A stretch of DNA of 64,000 nucleotides from CBDFHB01 sp965250115 (GTDB lineage: Bacteria > Acidobacteriota > Vicinamibacteria > Marinacidobacterales > SMYC01), in NCBI GenBank assembly GCA_965250115.1, contig CBDFNJ010000002.1, positions 2,914,001-2,978,000 of the forward strand, in the 5' to 3' direction. Under the pieces are notes generated by a model. The model was not told where the DNA came from. It saw only the letters and a list, made by a program, of their open reading frames with translations, and did not search any database. The translations under genes and the position numbers were made by a program. Shown piece by piece: positions 27,357 to 35,794 of the stretch. Position 1 is the first letter of the stretch; every line of letters begins with the position of its first letter.

Positions 27357-28648
27357 ATGGGAAGTCTGCTACGTTCGGTCAAGAAACGCAAGAAGTCGCG
27401 TCGTTTGGGTGAGGTCGAGATGGTGAGGTACGAGGATTACGGGGAACTCGCGCTGGACGCCAAGGTAGAGATGATCCGTTCGTTGGTCCCCCTTGGTCTG
27501 ATGCACGTTCACGAGTTGCTCGACGACGAAGTGAAGGCGTTGGCGGGAGAGCGATACTCTCGCAAGGACGAGCTGGAGCGCGGTCGCCGTCACGGAAGCA
27601 ACCCGGGCACGGTAGGGCTTGGCGGCCAGCGGGTACCGATCCGTGTGCCACGGGTTCGGAGCATCGAGGGAGGAGAGATTCCGCTTCGCTGCTACGAGGC
27701 GGTGAGCCACGGCGGTGAGGTGAATGATCTTCTGCTGAAACGAGTTCTCTACGGAATCTCTTGTCGCAACTACGAGGCGGCAGCGGAAGCGATTCCGGGC
27801 GCCATCGGGCTGTCGAGCTCAACGGTGTCCCGAGGGTTCGTGCAAGCGAGCGCTGCGAAGCTGCGGGAGATGCAGGAACGGGATCTGACCGGCGAGGATG
27901 TGGTGGCGCTGTTTCTGGATGGGAAGACATTCGCCGAGGCAACGATGGTCGTGGCTCTGGGCATCACGCTTTGCGGGGAAAAACGCTTCTTGGGCTTCGT
28001 GGAGACGGACACGGAGAACGCGCAGGTGTTGACGCCGTTCCTGCGTTCACTGCTCGAGCGGGGACTCGATATCTCCCAGGGTCTGCTGGTGATCATCGAC
28101 GGCGGCAAGGGTCTCCAAGCGGCAGTCAAGAAGGCATTCCGTAAGCGGCCCTGATACAACGCTGCCAGTGGCACAAACGTGAAAACGTAGTGAGCTACCT
28201 GTCCAAGGGCGAGCAGGCGTCATGGCGCAAGCGGCTCCAGTGGGCCTACAACAGGCCGGAGTACGAAGAGGCCCTCACTGCGCTCGAGCAACTCCACGGT
28301 GAGTTAGAAGAGCGGAACCAATCCGCAGCTGGCAGCCTGGAGGAAGGCCTTGAGGAGACGCTGACGTTGCATCGACTCGGCGTACACGCGGTGCTGGGCC
28401 GTTCGTTCAAGACGACGAACTGCCTTGAGTCCGTCAATGCTCTCGTCGAGGAACGCTGCGCGAAGGTCGACCACTGGAAGAACTCGAGCCAACGCCAGCG
28501 CTGGTTGGCAACGGCGCTCGTAGACATCGAACCGCGCTTGAGGAAGGTGGTGGGCTACCGCCATCTTCCCAAGCTTCGCGAAGCTCTCAAGCGGGAACTG
28601 AAGATCGAGGCGAAGACATCAACCGTATCGAAGAAGAAGGTCGCTTAA
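27357..28648 (+). pseudogene. IS256/Mutator-family transposase, frameshifted
   Basis: A good ribosome site (AAAGGAG) precedes the ATG at 27357. The first part (to 28154) contains the first catalytic Asp in VVALFLDGKTF and the second in LLVIIDGGKG. The frame then stops as RKRP. The family motif LIQRCQWHKRENVV is in the +2 frame from 28151, leading to the C-terminal part with the catalytic Glu region TTNCLESVNALVEERCAKVD and a stop at 28648. One missing G near 28148 (CGG GCC CTG) would restore a full transposase. No slippery sequence is obvious, so I treat it as a mutation. Confidence 0.85.
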
Positions 28649-28688
28649 ACGTGAGCCGTGGAGAGTTTCAACTAAGAATGGGCTTGAC

Positions 28689-29387
28689 TCGTGATTGAAG
28701 TCACCGTGCTCGTTGTCCCACTGATTCTTGGCCTTCTGTCCGCTGTCTCCATCCTGATTATCGAGATCTTCGTCGGCACCCTCGTAGTCGCCGAACATGT
28801 TGTCCAGGTCGCCATCCGAATAGCCGCCAGTAAAGTCGGTATAGTTCTCGCCGAGCTCTCCCGCGATTAAGATGATCGATCCGATCATCTCGAAGAAGGC
28901 CGTAAACCCGCCTTCCGTCCCCATCGCCATGCGAAGAAACTTCATCTCCAGATAGTTCTGGCCGTCTGAGGGGTTGCCAATCTTGAGGCGCACGGGAGCG
29001 CGCGTGACGCCGAAGTTCTGGAGCTGCTCCTTGATGGGCTCTTCGTAGAACGGCATCATCGGGACCGCCGCCCGATCGTCGTCACTCCAATTGACGTCGT
29101 GGCCGGCTAGCACGTGGCGCTTCCCCCCCCGCCTGCTGCAAGGCCTTGACCGTGCGGAGAGGCTTCTTCGGCGGGTTTGGAAAGCCCGAGAACGCCTTGC
29201 TGGGCGTGTTGTACTCCCCGGAGGCCTTGTCCTTGAATAGGCTGTAGTAGGCGTTGTTCGCCATTTGGAAAGTGTAATTGTGGATGAGAAAAACTTGAAT
29301 GATCGCCGAGAGCAAGAGCGTGAGTAGCCAAATCATCAGGAGCGTCTCGATGAACGCCTGTCCGCCTTCGCCCTTCGGAAATCTCAA
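28689..29387 (-). pseudogene. TadE-like pseudopilin, frameshifted and IS-split
   Basis: The gene starts at 29387 with a prepilin-type N-terminus (GEGGQAFIETLLMIWLLTLL; Gly cut site, Glu at +5) and one membrane helix. The frame reads to QQAGG, then a run of eight G (minus strand, 29123-29130) shifts it. With seven G it would continue KRHVLAGHDVNWSDDDRAAV and on through an Asp-rich C-terminal region (DGDLDNMFGDYEGADEDLDN) to GDFNH, where the IS256-type element interrupts it. The rest lies at 26502-26587. The protein would be a large minor pilin with a calcium-binding end. The G tract could be phase-variable or a homopolymer error. Confidence 0.75.
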
Positions 29388-30331
29388 TGCAAGACCTCCG
29401 TTAGGCTCGGCAAGTCACCGCCGAGGTTGAGAAACTTCGCGTCGATGATGGACAACGGGATCATCTTCGCGACGTAGTCGTCACCGCGACCGTCCGGTTC
29501 GATCTCACCCCCTACCGGTTTGGCAAGAGCGGCCGCGTGCATTTCCGGCACTTGAGGAAAGCCGAATGGAAACCAGGGTCGTTTCGCCAGGACGAGGGCA
29601 TCCACCGGGTCGGCGGTGACCCACCAATAGAAGGGGGTAATCTCATCGTCGTCGGACTTCTCCCATGGAAGGTTGAAGGAGCCCGACTTGGAGCTCAGAC
29701 TGTACGGCGGCGTATAGCAAATCCAGTTCTTCGTCACCGAGTCCCGTTCCAGTCGCACGAGCGAGAGGCTCGTGAGGGCCGGCCAAGCCTCGAGTAAATT
29801 GACGACGTGGGAGCCACCCATCGCCGCCGAGCCGGGGCTCGAGAGCAACGAGGGAATCGACTGCAGCGGCGTATGCACCGATCCATCGCGAAACAGATGG
29901 CTGATGTTCTGGCGCGTGACCATTTCCGCTTCCATGATCGACCAGACCGCGCCGCCGTGGTTCGTTACGCGAATCATGACCGACATGACGGTTTCGATCA
30001 CGCGGTAGATGCCCGTGATCGCATCGTCCACGCCGCAGAACTGGAAGGTGAAGTACAGCATGAGCCCCTGGGTTACGTCCCAAGAGGTATCGATGATCTG
30101 ATTGAACTCCGAGATCGTGTTCATGGCGGAGGCCTGGGCCGAAGCTCCGGAAAAAGCGCCGGTATCCGCCACCATCTGGAGCAGCACGCGGCGGTTCACC
30201 GCCTGGCCCACGTTCGCCACGAGAGCGAAGAACATGAAGAATGTGAAGAAGCTGCAGAGGACGAAAAACGTCGTCTGTCCCGACTCGTCGCGAAACCGCG
30301 CAGGCCATCGACTCTCCGTCCCAGCGTTCAT
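29384..30331 (-). CDS. TadG-like pilus assembly protein
   Basis: The 315-residue protein begins with a short basic stretch and GQTTFFVLCSFFTFFMFFAL, a TadE/TadG-like membrane anchor. The following segment (QAVNRRVLLQMVADTGAFSG) matches the N-terminal region of TadG-type proteins, where VADTGAFSGA aligns with the common DAAALAGA pattern. The remaining periplasmic part lacks a clear von Willebrand domain. It overlaps the next gene by 4 bp and the previous by 4 bp, so it is in the coupled pilin gene series. Confidence 0.68.
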   Translation of the reverse strand: MNAGTESRWPARFRDESGQTTFFVLCSFFTFFMFFALVANVGQAVNRRVLLQMVADTGAFSGASAQASAMNTISEFNQIIDTSWDVTQGLMLYFTFQFCGVDDAITGIYRVIETVMSVMIRVTNHGGAVWSIMEAEMVTRQNISHLFRDGSVHTPLQSIPSLLSSPGSAAMGGSHVVNLLEAWPALTSLSLVRLERDSVTKNWICYTPPYSLSSKSGSFNLPWEKSDDDEITPFYWWVTADPVDALVLAKRPWFPFGFPQVPEMHAAALAKPVGGEIEPDGRGDDYVAKMIPLSIIDAKFLNLGGDLPSLTEVLH

Positions 30332-30759
30332 CGCTCTCGATTGTCTCCTTGCTCGTCGAAGCCCCTCGGGTCGCGGGGAACGGCCCCCCAGCCTCTCGTC
30401 GTCACGTGCCCCGCCTGGTTATTCGTCAAGAGAAAAGGAACCCCGAGCGTCGTCTCGTAGTTCACTTCGACGCCCTCGTTTCCTTCCTGCACGTCGATGA
30501 AGCTCGAGCTCACGGGACCGAATTGCATGATCTCGAGAATCGCCACACCGGCTTGCTGAGCTTTGCCGACCCCGTCGTCCTCGTTGACCGCCCACACTCG
30601 GGCCGCGATCCAGGCGGCATAGTTGGTCAGAAGCTTCGTGCTGCAAATCAAGGAGATGTGCACCATCGCGAAGAGCAGGAAGAAGACCAAAGACATCGTC
30701 ATCATCAACTCCAGGGCGCTTACGCCCCTTTGGTCGTGGCGCCGAGGCCGTCTACGCAC
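30328..30759 (-). CDS. TadE-like pseudopilin
   Basis: The 143-residue protein has a TadE-type N-terminus: a basic leader, QRGVSALELMMTMSLVFFLL (cut after Gly, Glu at +5), then one membrane helix and a periplasmic domain with few recognisable motifs. TadE and TadF are minor prepilins needed for pilus assembly in Tad systems. It starts directly after the Flp gene stop (overlap of 1 bp) and overlaps the TadG-like gene by 4 bp. Confidence 0.75.
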   Translation of the reverse strand: MRRRPRRHDQRGVSALELMMTMSLVFFLLFAMVHISLICSTKLLTNYAAWIAARVWAVNEDDGVGKAQQAGVAILEIMQFGPVSSSFIDVQEGNEGVEVNYETTLGVPFLLTNNQAGHVTTRGWGAVPRDPRGFDEQGDNRER

Positions 30760-31001
30760 TAGCTGATATTGCCGCCGTTGATGGCGTTGACGATTCTATC
30801 GACCAGGTTCGCAACGGCATCCTTCAGGAACGGCCACAGGAAGACCGTAATAATGATGATGGCGATGATCAGGATGTACTCGATGGTTATCGCACCACGC
30901 TCGTCACGGAGCTTGCCTTCGACGCGTCTCCACCCCGATTCCGCGCGGATGAAGCTCAGACAAGTCCAAGACGAAAACCGCGACAGAATCCGATCCAACA
31001 T
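30759..31001 (-). CDS. Flp-type pilin
   Basis: The 80-residue protein ends with a Flp pilin: DERGAITIEYILIIAIIIIT, where cleavage after Gly leaves Ala at +1 and Glu at +5 followed by Tyr, the Flp signature, then a short tail (VDRIVNAINGGNIS). The leader is long (about 35 residues) for Flp; an internal start is possible but no better ribosome site is clear. The pilin probably forms the pilus shaft or a variant of it. It is one of three Flp-like genes in a row. Confidence 0.82.
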   Translation of the reverse strand: MLDRILSRFSSWTCLSFIRAESGWRRVEGKLRDERGAITIEYILIIAIIIITVFLWPFLKDAVANLVDRIVNAINGGNIS

Positions 31002-31017
31002 GAGAAGACCTCCTAGG

Positions 31018-31200
31018 CTAGGAACTGGGAAACCCAGTCAGGTAAATGGAAATTTTGATCGCGAGAATGGCCACCATGTTGCGAAGAACCCCGATGAGCC
31101 AGATCGCGGCGAAAATGGAAATGGAAGACATGAACCCCACGACCATCGTGTACTCGATGGTCGTCACGCCTCGCTCGTCTCTGAAGGGTTTCCATCGCAT
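31018..31200 (-). CDS. flp: Flp-type pilin
   Basis: The 60-residue protein is a standard-length Flp pilin: short basic leader MRWKPFRDERG, cut site before VTTIEYTMVV, then a single hydrophobic helix continuing through FMSSISIFAAIWLIGVL. The Glu-Tyr pair after the cut is typical of Flp. It lies 16 bp upstream of the second Flp gene. With a size and leader that fit best, this is the likeliest major pilin. Confidence 0.83.
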   Translation of the reverse strand: MRWKPFRDERGVTTIEYTMVVGFMSSISIFAAIWLIGVLRNMVAILAIKISIYLTGFPSS

Positions 31201-31205
31201 GAGGT

Positions 31206-31424
31206 TCAGGGACCTACCGAGGAAAGGGCTTGAGCAATTTTCTCGAAGGCCTCGACAACGACCGGCGGCAGCATCTCGTTGATGACGATCGCGATAGCGA
31301 CGAGGAAACCGACGGACATCACGGTCTCGAGAAGCGCTTGACCGCGCTCGCCCTCGGCCGAGCGCGGGGAGAGACCCGACGCGAGCCTAGAGCGAAACTG
31401 ACCGATCGGTATCGGAGTTTTCAC
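31206..31424 (-). CDS. Short prepilin-like protein
   Basis: From a GTG at 31424 the frame gives 72 residues with SAEGERGQALLETVMSVGFL (cut after Gly, Glu at +5) and one hydrophobic helix, then a tail PPVVVEAFEKIAQALSSVGP. The QALLET motif is closer to TadE-like minor prepilins than to Flp. The frame is open far upstream, but that part overlaps the preceding membrane-protein gene and looks like antisense-type sequence, so the short start is chosen. The exact start is uncertain. Confidence 0.6.
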   Translation of the reverse strand: MKTPIPIGQFRSRLASGLSPRSAEGERGQALLETVMSVGFLVAIAIVINEMLPPVVVEAFEKIAQALSSVGP

Positions 31425-31482
31425 TCTCAGTTGGATGCCGAGTTGCGAACTCAAACGTGGTAGCGGACCAACTTCCGCCCTG

Positions 31483-32883
31483 TCAACGGGTAGGGAGTCG
31501 CTGGTAGAGCGCCGCGAGGTCGTCCGCAGAAACAAGCTCCCAGGATGGCTCGCGGGCCAGCCAGCGAGCGGCACCGCTGTCTCCCGGATAGAGGGCGAAG
31601 TCGGCGCCGTAGAGGTCGAGAAGCCGCGCGGCGTCCTCTCGCCCGAAGGTAAAGTCCCAATTCGCTCGCGCCACATCATCCGTATAGACGGTCTCGTAGC
31701 GTCCGTCTATCGAGGCCCGGAGGCGAGGATAGAGGTGATAGAGGGCAAACTCGCCCCAATTGAAGAATACGGCCAAACGGCCGCTCGCGCCCAGGCGAGC
31801 GAGCTCGTCGACCGCAGCGACGGGATAGCGAGACTCTCTAACCCCTATCGTCAGTGGCCGATCCCTCCTCTGCCAAGAGGAGGCAAGCCCTAGCAAACAA
31901 AGTGCCTGGAGCGACAACATGGCCGTGAGCGGCACGAGGCTCGGCAGGAAACGTTGCGGGAAGTGCCGAGCACCCCACTCGAAAGCCGCGCGAAGGGGGC
32001 CAGGAAGAAAGGCGATACAGGCGATGGCGAGAAAGGGGGCGAAGCGAACGTGGAGCAGGCTCGCGGCCAGCGTGCCCAGAAGCACGAGGAGTCGACGAAG
32101 GCCCACCGAGCGCCCGAAACCGACGACGAGGACGACGAGACCCGCTACGAGCTTCAGGTGAAGGTCCTCGAGACCCGAGAGATTCACGGAACGCCATTCG
32201 ACGATCTCGGGCCGGGGCATGGTGAGAGCCTCCGCCAAATAGCTCCAATAGGCGAGCCCGTAGGGATTCACGAGGGTCGCGAGCAGCCCGAGTGGTAGAA
32301 CGATGACGAGCCTTCGATCGCGGACCATGTAAACGGCCAAAAGGAGAAGTCCGGTCACGACTCCGCCGTGCAGATTCCCCCAAAGCGCGCTCGCGACGAC
32401 GAGCACCGCGAGTAAGCGCCCTTTCCCGCTCTCGAGTACGGCGAGAAACAGTGCGAAAAGCACGAAGGAGAACGCCTGGGCGCGAACGACCGTGTTGAAC
32501 CCGTGGAGCAGGAGGGGCAACACGGCAAGCCCGACTGCCCCCACCGCGAGAGGCGCCCCACCCACGAGGCGTCCCGCCGCGTAGGCGAGGCCCAGGACCG
32601 CGAGGCCGAGAAAGGATCGAAGCAGGACGAGACCCCCGCCGCCCAGATGTTCGTAGATCCCGAAGAAGACGAGGCCCGCGAGCCACTCGTGATCGATCCA
32701 GAGGGGCTTCGTCGGAACGTAAGCAAAGACGTCCTGGCGAGGAATCTCTCTCCCGGAGACGATGAGACGGCCCATCGCCATGCGGCCCCACAGGTCCTCA
32801 TCCGCCTCGAGAAAGGAGCACGACAAGACAAGCCCGTAGACGAGCAGGACCAACCCCAGGGCCGAAGCATCTCTACGGGACAT
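31483..32883 (-). CDS. Polytopic membrane protein, unknown
   Basis: The 466-residue protein has about nine to ten hydrophobic helices between residues 8 and 345, with motifs DEDLWGRMAMGRLIVSG near the N-terminus and ALWGNLHGGVVTGLLLLAVY in the middle, followed by a soluble C-terminal domain of about 110 residues (NWGEFALYHLYPRLRASIDG). The loop with acidic residues after the first helix and the GNLHGG element recall integral-membrane glycosyltransferase-like proteins. Substrate is unknown. It is the first gene of the minus-strand run leading into the pilins, so glycosylation of pilins is possible but unproven. Confidence 0.6.
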   Translation of the reverse strand: MSRRDASALGLVLLVYGLVLSCSFLEADEDLWGRMAMGRLIVSGREIPRQDVFAYVPTKPLWIDHEWLAGLVFFGIYEHLGGGGLVLLRSFLGLAVLGLAYAAGRLVGGAPLAVGAVGLAVLPLLLHGFNTVVRAQAFSFVLFALFLAVLESGKGRLLAVLVVASALWGNLHGGVVTGLLLLAVYMVRDRRLVIVLPLGLLATLVNPYGLAYWSYLAEALTMPRPEIVEWRSVNLSGLEDLHLKLVAGLVVLVVGFGRSVGLRRLLVLLGTLAASLLHVRFAPFLAIACIAFLPGPLRAAFEWGARHFPQRFLPSLVPLTAMLSLQALCLLGLASSWQRRDRPLTIGVRESRYPVAAVDELARLGASGRLAVFFNWGEFALYHLYPRLRASIDGRYETVYTDDVARANWDFTFGREDAARLLDLYGADFALYPGDSGAARWLAREPSWELVSADDLAALYQRLPTR

Positions 32884-32948
32884 CGTACATTCTACTCACG
32901 GCTCGATCGGTTGACATCGATGCGTCGCATCTCGAAACTACCTCTCCT

Positions 32949-33560
32949 ATGCAGGACGTAGCCTCGCTGCTCGGCCGGATCGACATTTACCTGCTCGACC
33001 AGATCCTTCGGGGCCGGATCACGTCGGACATGAGTGTGCTCGACGCGGGCTCGGGCGCCGGACGCAATCTCGAATATTTCCTTCGCGCCGGCCACGAGGT
33101 CTTCGCGGTCGACCAAAATCCCGAGGCCGTAGCGTCCGTCCGCTCGCTCGCGGCCCGTCTGGGTCCACGCCTACCCGCGGAGAACTTCCGCCTCGAGGAC
33201 ATCGAGTCCATGTCCTTTGCCGAGACCTCGGTCGACGTGCTCGTCAGCAGTGCCGTCCTGCACTTCGCCCGCAACGACGAGCAGTTCTGGGCCATGCTGC
33301 GAGGAGCGTGGAGAGTCCTGCGACCAAGGGGGCTCTCCTTTTGCCGGCTCGCCTCGACGATCGGGATGGAGGATCGGATGCAGCGCCTCGAAGGTCGACG
33401 CTTTCGCCTGCCGGACGGAAGCGAGCGCTACCTCGTCGACGAGCCCATGTTGATGGAGGCAACGGCGTCCCTGGGCGCAGACCTTCTCGACCCGCTAAAG
33501 ACGACCGTCGTTCAGGACCAACGTTGTATGACGACGTGGGTCCTTCGAAAGCGATCTTGA
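32949..33560 (+). CDS. Class I SAM-dependent methyltransferase
   Basis: The 203-residue protein has the Rossmann SAM-binding motif I VLDAGSGAGRNLEYFLRAG (about 29-47), the acidic residue at the end of strand 2 (VFAVDQNPEA), motif II around MSFAETSVDVLVSSAVLHF and the post-motif WAMLRGAWRVLRPRGLSFCR, the order seen in small-molecule and quinone-type methyltransferases of the Methyltransf_11 class. The substrate is unknown. It diverges from the membrane-protein gene. Confidence 0.8.
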   Translation: MQDVASLLGRIDIYLLDQILRGRITSDMSVLDAGSGAGRNLEYFLRAGHEVFAVDQNPEAVASVRSLAARLGPRLPAENFRLEDIESMSFAETSVDVLVSSAVLHFARNDEQFWAMLRGAWRVLRPRGLSFCRLASTIGMEDRMQRLEGRRFRLPDGSERYLVDEPMLMEATASLGADLLDPLKTTVVQDQRCMTTWVLRKRS

Positions 33561-33627
33561 TCGGGACGGTTTCTCGAGACAACACGTCTCACACCTCGCC
33601 TCGAAGCACGGCCAGAAACAGCTCGCC

Positions 33628-35442
33628 TTAGGCGTCGAGCTTCGCTTGTCCCACACCGGAAATGGCCGACATCGCCTCCAGCGATTCCGGCCTCTCTCTA
33701 GCCATCTCCATGAGCGTTTTGTCATGGAAGATGACGTAAGGGGGAAGGTTTTTAGTGCGAGCGAGCCCGAGCCGCTTGTTGCGGAGCGCTTCGAAGATCT
33801 CGCGATCGATGGACGAGCTCAACGTTTCCGCGAGCGCGGTCCCGCGGTCAGGCTTTGGTTCCTTGACTTTTCGGACGCGAGAACCCTGCCGCAATGTGAC
33901 CGGGGCCTTCCCCTTCATGACCGGCCAGGCGGTGTCCGAGAGACTGAGTCCTCCATGCTGAGGCTCGACGCTCAGCATGCCTGCCGCGATGAGCTGCCGA
34001 TAGACGCTCATCCAGCCACTTTTGTCGAGCTCTGAGCCGATGCCGTAAGTCGACAATCTGTCGTGACCGCTTCGACGAATGCGCGCGTCATCCTCTCCTA
34101 GCAGCACGGCCGTCAGATAGGCCGCACCGAAGCGCTGGCCGGTGCGGTACACATTCGAGAGGGCCTTCTGCGCTTCGGTCGTCCCATCGTAGGTTTCGAC
34201 CGGGTTCAGGCAATTGTCGCAATTGCGGCAGTCTCCCCCATGGGCCTCTCCGAAGTGCCTCAGAAGGACAGCGCGCCGACACGAGGCACTCTCGCAATAA
34301 CCGAGAAGCGTGTTCAGTTTGAGTTGCTCGACGCGCTTGCGCTTCGGGGGAGCCTCAGAGCGCTCCATCAACTGTCGGATCAAAACGACATCGCCGAACC
34401 CATAGCACATCCATGCGTCCGCGGGCAGACCGTCCCGGCCGGCACGGCCCGTCTCCTGGTAGTAAGCCTCGAGACTCTTCGGCAAATCCAGGTGAGCGAC
34501 AAAGCGCACATCCGGCTTGTCGATGCCCATCCCGAAAGCGATGGTCGCGACGATCACGATGGCCTCTTCCTTGGCGAATCGCTCCTGGCGTTGTCGCCGG
34601 ACGGATTTGTCGAGACCTGCGTGGTAGGCGAGCGCCCGAACGCCCTGCCCCTCGAGCCAGGCCGCCGTCTGCTCGACTTTCTTGCGGCTCATGCAATAAA
34701 CGATGCCGCTCTCGCCCACGTGTCGAGCCTGCAGGAAGCGAAACAGCTGTTGCCGGGCACTCGCCTTAGGGACGACCTCGTAGCGGATGTTCGGGCGGTC
34801 GAAGCCGGAAACGAACATGCCCGATGCGGGCAGGTGAAGGTGCTCGAGATTCTCCCTCCGAGTCGGTTCGTCCGCCGTCACCGTAAGGGCGATTCGCGGC
34901 ACCCTTTCGAAACGCTCGTAGAGCACGTCGAGCTTTCGATACTCGGGACGGAAGTCGTGTCCCCACTGACTGACGCAGTGCGCCTCATCGATGGCGAAGA
35001 GTGCCAACTTCGTCCCGTCGAGCCGTTCCAACAATCGCTCCGTCGTGAGGCGCTCGGGAGCCACGTAGACGACGTCGTAGTGACCCGCGACCATCTCCTC
35101 TTCGATGCGGAAGGCGTCGCGTGGGGAGAGCGTAGAGTTCACGAAGGCGACCTCTACTCCTGCTTCCCGAAGCGCATTGGTCTGGTCCTGCATCAGAGCG
35201 ATGAGGGGCGAGACGACGATACCTACTCCGTCCCGTAGGATGGCCGGGATCTGATAGCAGAGGCTCTTGCCGGCGCCCGTCGGCATCAGCACGAGAGCGT
35301 CCTCGCCGTGTAGCACGTGATCGATGATGCTCGCTTGCTGGCCGCGAAACGACGGATAGCCGAACACGGACCGAAGGACGTCCTCTGGAGTTCGAACGGT
35401 CTCGGGTCCGCCACTCTGCACCGACTGATTCTGCACGCCCAC
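33628..35442 (-). CDS. recQ: ATP-dependent DNA helicase RecQ
   Basis: From a GTG at 35442 (GVQNQSVQSGG) the frame gives 604 residues. The RecQ motifs are all present: Q-motif FGYPSFRGQQ, Walker A LMPTGAGKSLCYQIP, Walker B DEAHCVSQWGHDFRPEY, FATIAFGMGIDKPDVRFVAH-type motif V and QETGRAGRDG motif VI, the RecQ zinc module (CESASCRRAVLLRHFGE, CRNCDNC), a winged helix and an HRDC domain. The HRDC ends at SGVGQAKLDA, a few residues shorter than usual. RecQ unwinds recombination intermediates. The frame is open further upstream, but that sequence is antisense to the small gene at 35540. Confidence 0.92.
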   Translation of the reverse strand: MGVQNQSVQSGGPETVRTPEDVLRSVFGYPSFRGQQASIIDHVLHGEDALVLMPTGAGKSLCYQIPAILRDGVGIVVSPLIALMQDQTNALREAGVEVAFVNSTLSPRDAFRIEEEMVAGHYDVVYVAPERLTTERLLERLDGTKLALFAIDEAHCVSQWGHDFRPEYRKLDVLYERFERVPRIALTVTADEPTRRENLEHLHLPASGMFVSGFDRPNIRYEVVPKASARQQLFRFLQARHVGESGIVYCMSRKKVEQTAAWLEGQGVRALAYHAGLDKSVRRQRQERFAKEEAIVIVATIAFGMGIDKPDVRFVAHLDLPKSLEAYYQETGRAGRDGLPADAWMCYGFGDVVLIRQLMERSEAPPKRKRVEQLKLNTLLGYCESASCRRAVLLRHFGEAHGGDCRNCDNCLNPVETYDGTTEAQKALSNVYRTGQRFGAAYLTAVLLGEDDARIRRSGHDRLSTYGIGSELDKSGWMSVYRQLIAAGMLSVEPQHGGLSLSDTAWPVMKGKAPVTLRQGSRVRKVKEPKPDRGTALAETLSSSIDREIFEALRNKRLGLARTKNLPPYVIFHDKTLMEMARERPESLEAMSAISGVGQAKLDA

Positions 35443-35539
35443 GCCGTCGAGTTCAATACGATGTGGTCTCGAAGGAAGTATGACGGTAGAATGACACGGT
35501 CGTTTTCTCTTGCATCTCGAGGCTGGGACCAAACCCGCA

Positions 35540-35755
35540 ATGCTGGATGAGCTCAAAGACATCGAGCGCGAGCTTGATCGAATCAAGCGCCGCCTACGCC
35601 GCATGATCCAGCTCCTGGAGAAACGCCAGCTTCGCCTCTCGACGCTCTCGGACGAGGAGCTAATCAGCGAAGTCGGTTCCCGAACGATGCCAGCCGCGGA
35701 CATCGCCAAGCTTCTCGCGGAAGCGGAGAAACCCAAGAAGGGACGGAAGAGCTGA
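35540..35755 (+). CDS. Small coiled-coil protein, unknown
   Basis: The ATG at 35540 opens a 71-residue, highly charged helix with heptad-like spacing (MLDELKDIERELDRIKRRLR, then QLLEKRQLRLSTL), followed by DEELISEVGSRTMPAADIAK and a basic tail. It looks like a small DNA- or protein-binding coiled coil. No family is recognised. It diverges from recQ by about 100 bp. A TTG at 35510 would add ten residues. Confidence 0.5.
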   Translation: MLDELKDIERELDRIKRRLRRMIQLLEKRQLRLSTLSDEELISEVGSRTMPAADIAKLLAEAEKPKKGRKS

Positions 35756-35794
35756 AGTCGCGATGAGCGATCGCCTTTCCGGGCGAAGCCTCTA

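Larger units (their letters stand above)
26588..28688 (+). mobile_element. IS256-type element with nested mini-IS
   Basis: The element is bounded by a 10-bp direct repeat TCGTGATTGA (26578-26587 and 28689-28698) and imperfect inverted ends sharing a TCTTAGTTG core (26601-26609 and, inverted, near 28670-28678). It carries one Mutator/IS256-type transposase on the plus strand. Without the nested 661-bp mini-element and its 8-bp repeat it would be about 1.43 kb, normal for IS256 relatives. The host is a TadE-like pseudopilin gene whose frame is restored when the element is removed. Confidence 0.82.

Noticed and set aside
32911..32945. Promoter of the methyltransferase gene from TTGACA near 32911
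   Set aside because: No acceptable -10 box at 16-18 bp distance.
34240..35238. A 332-codon frame opposite recQ
   Set aside because: It is the antisense of RecQ motifs and has no recognisable protein pattern.
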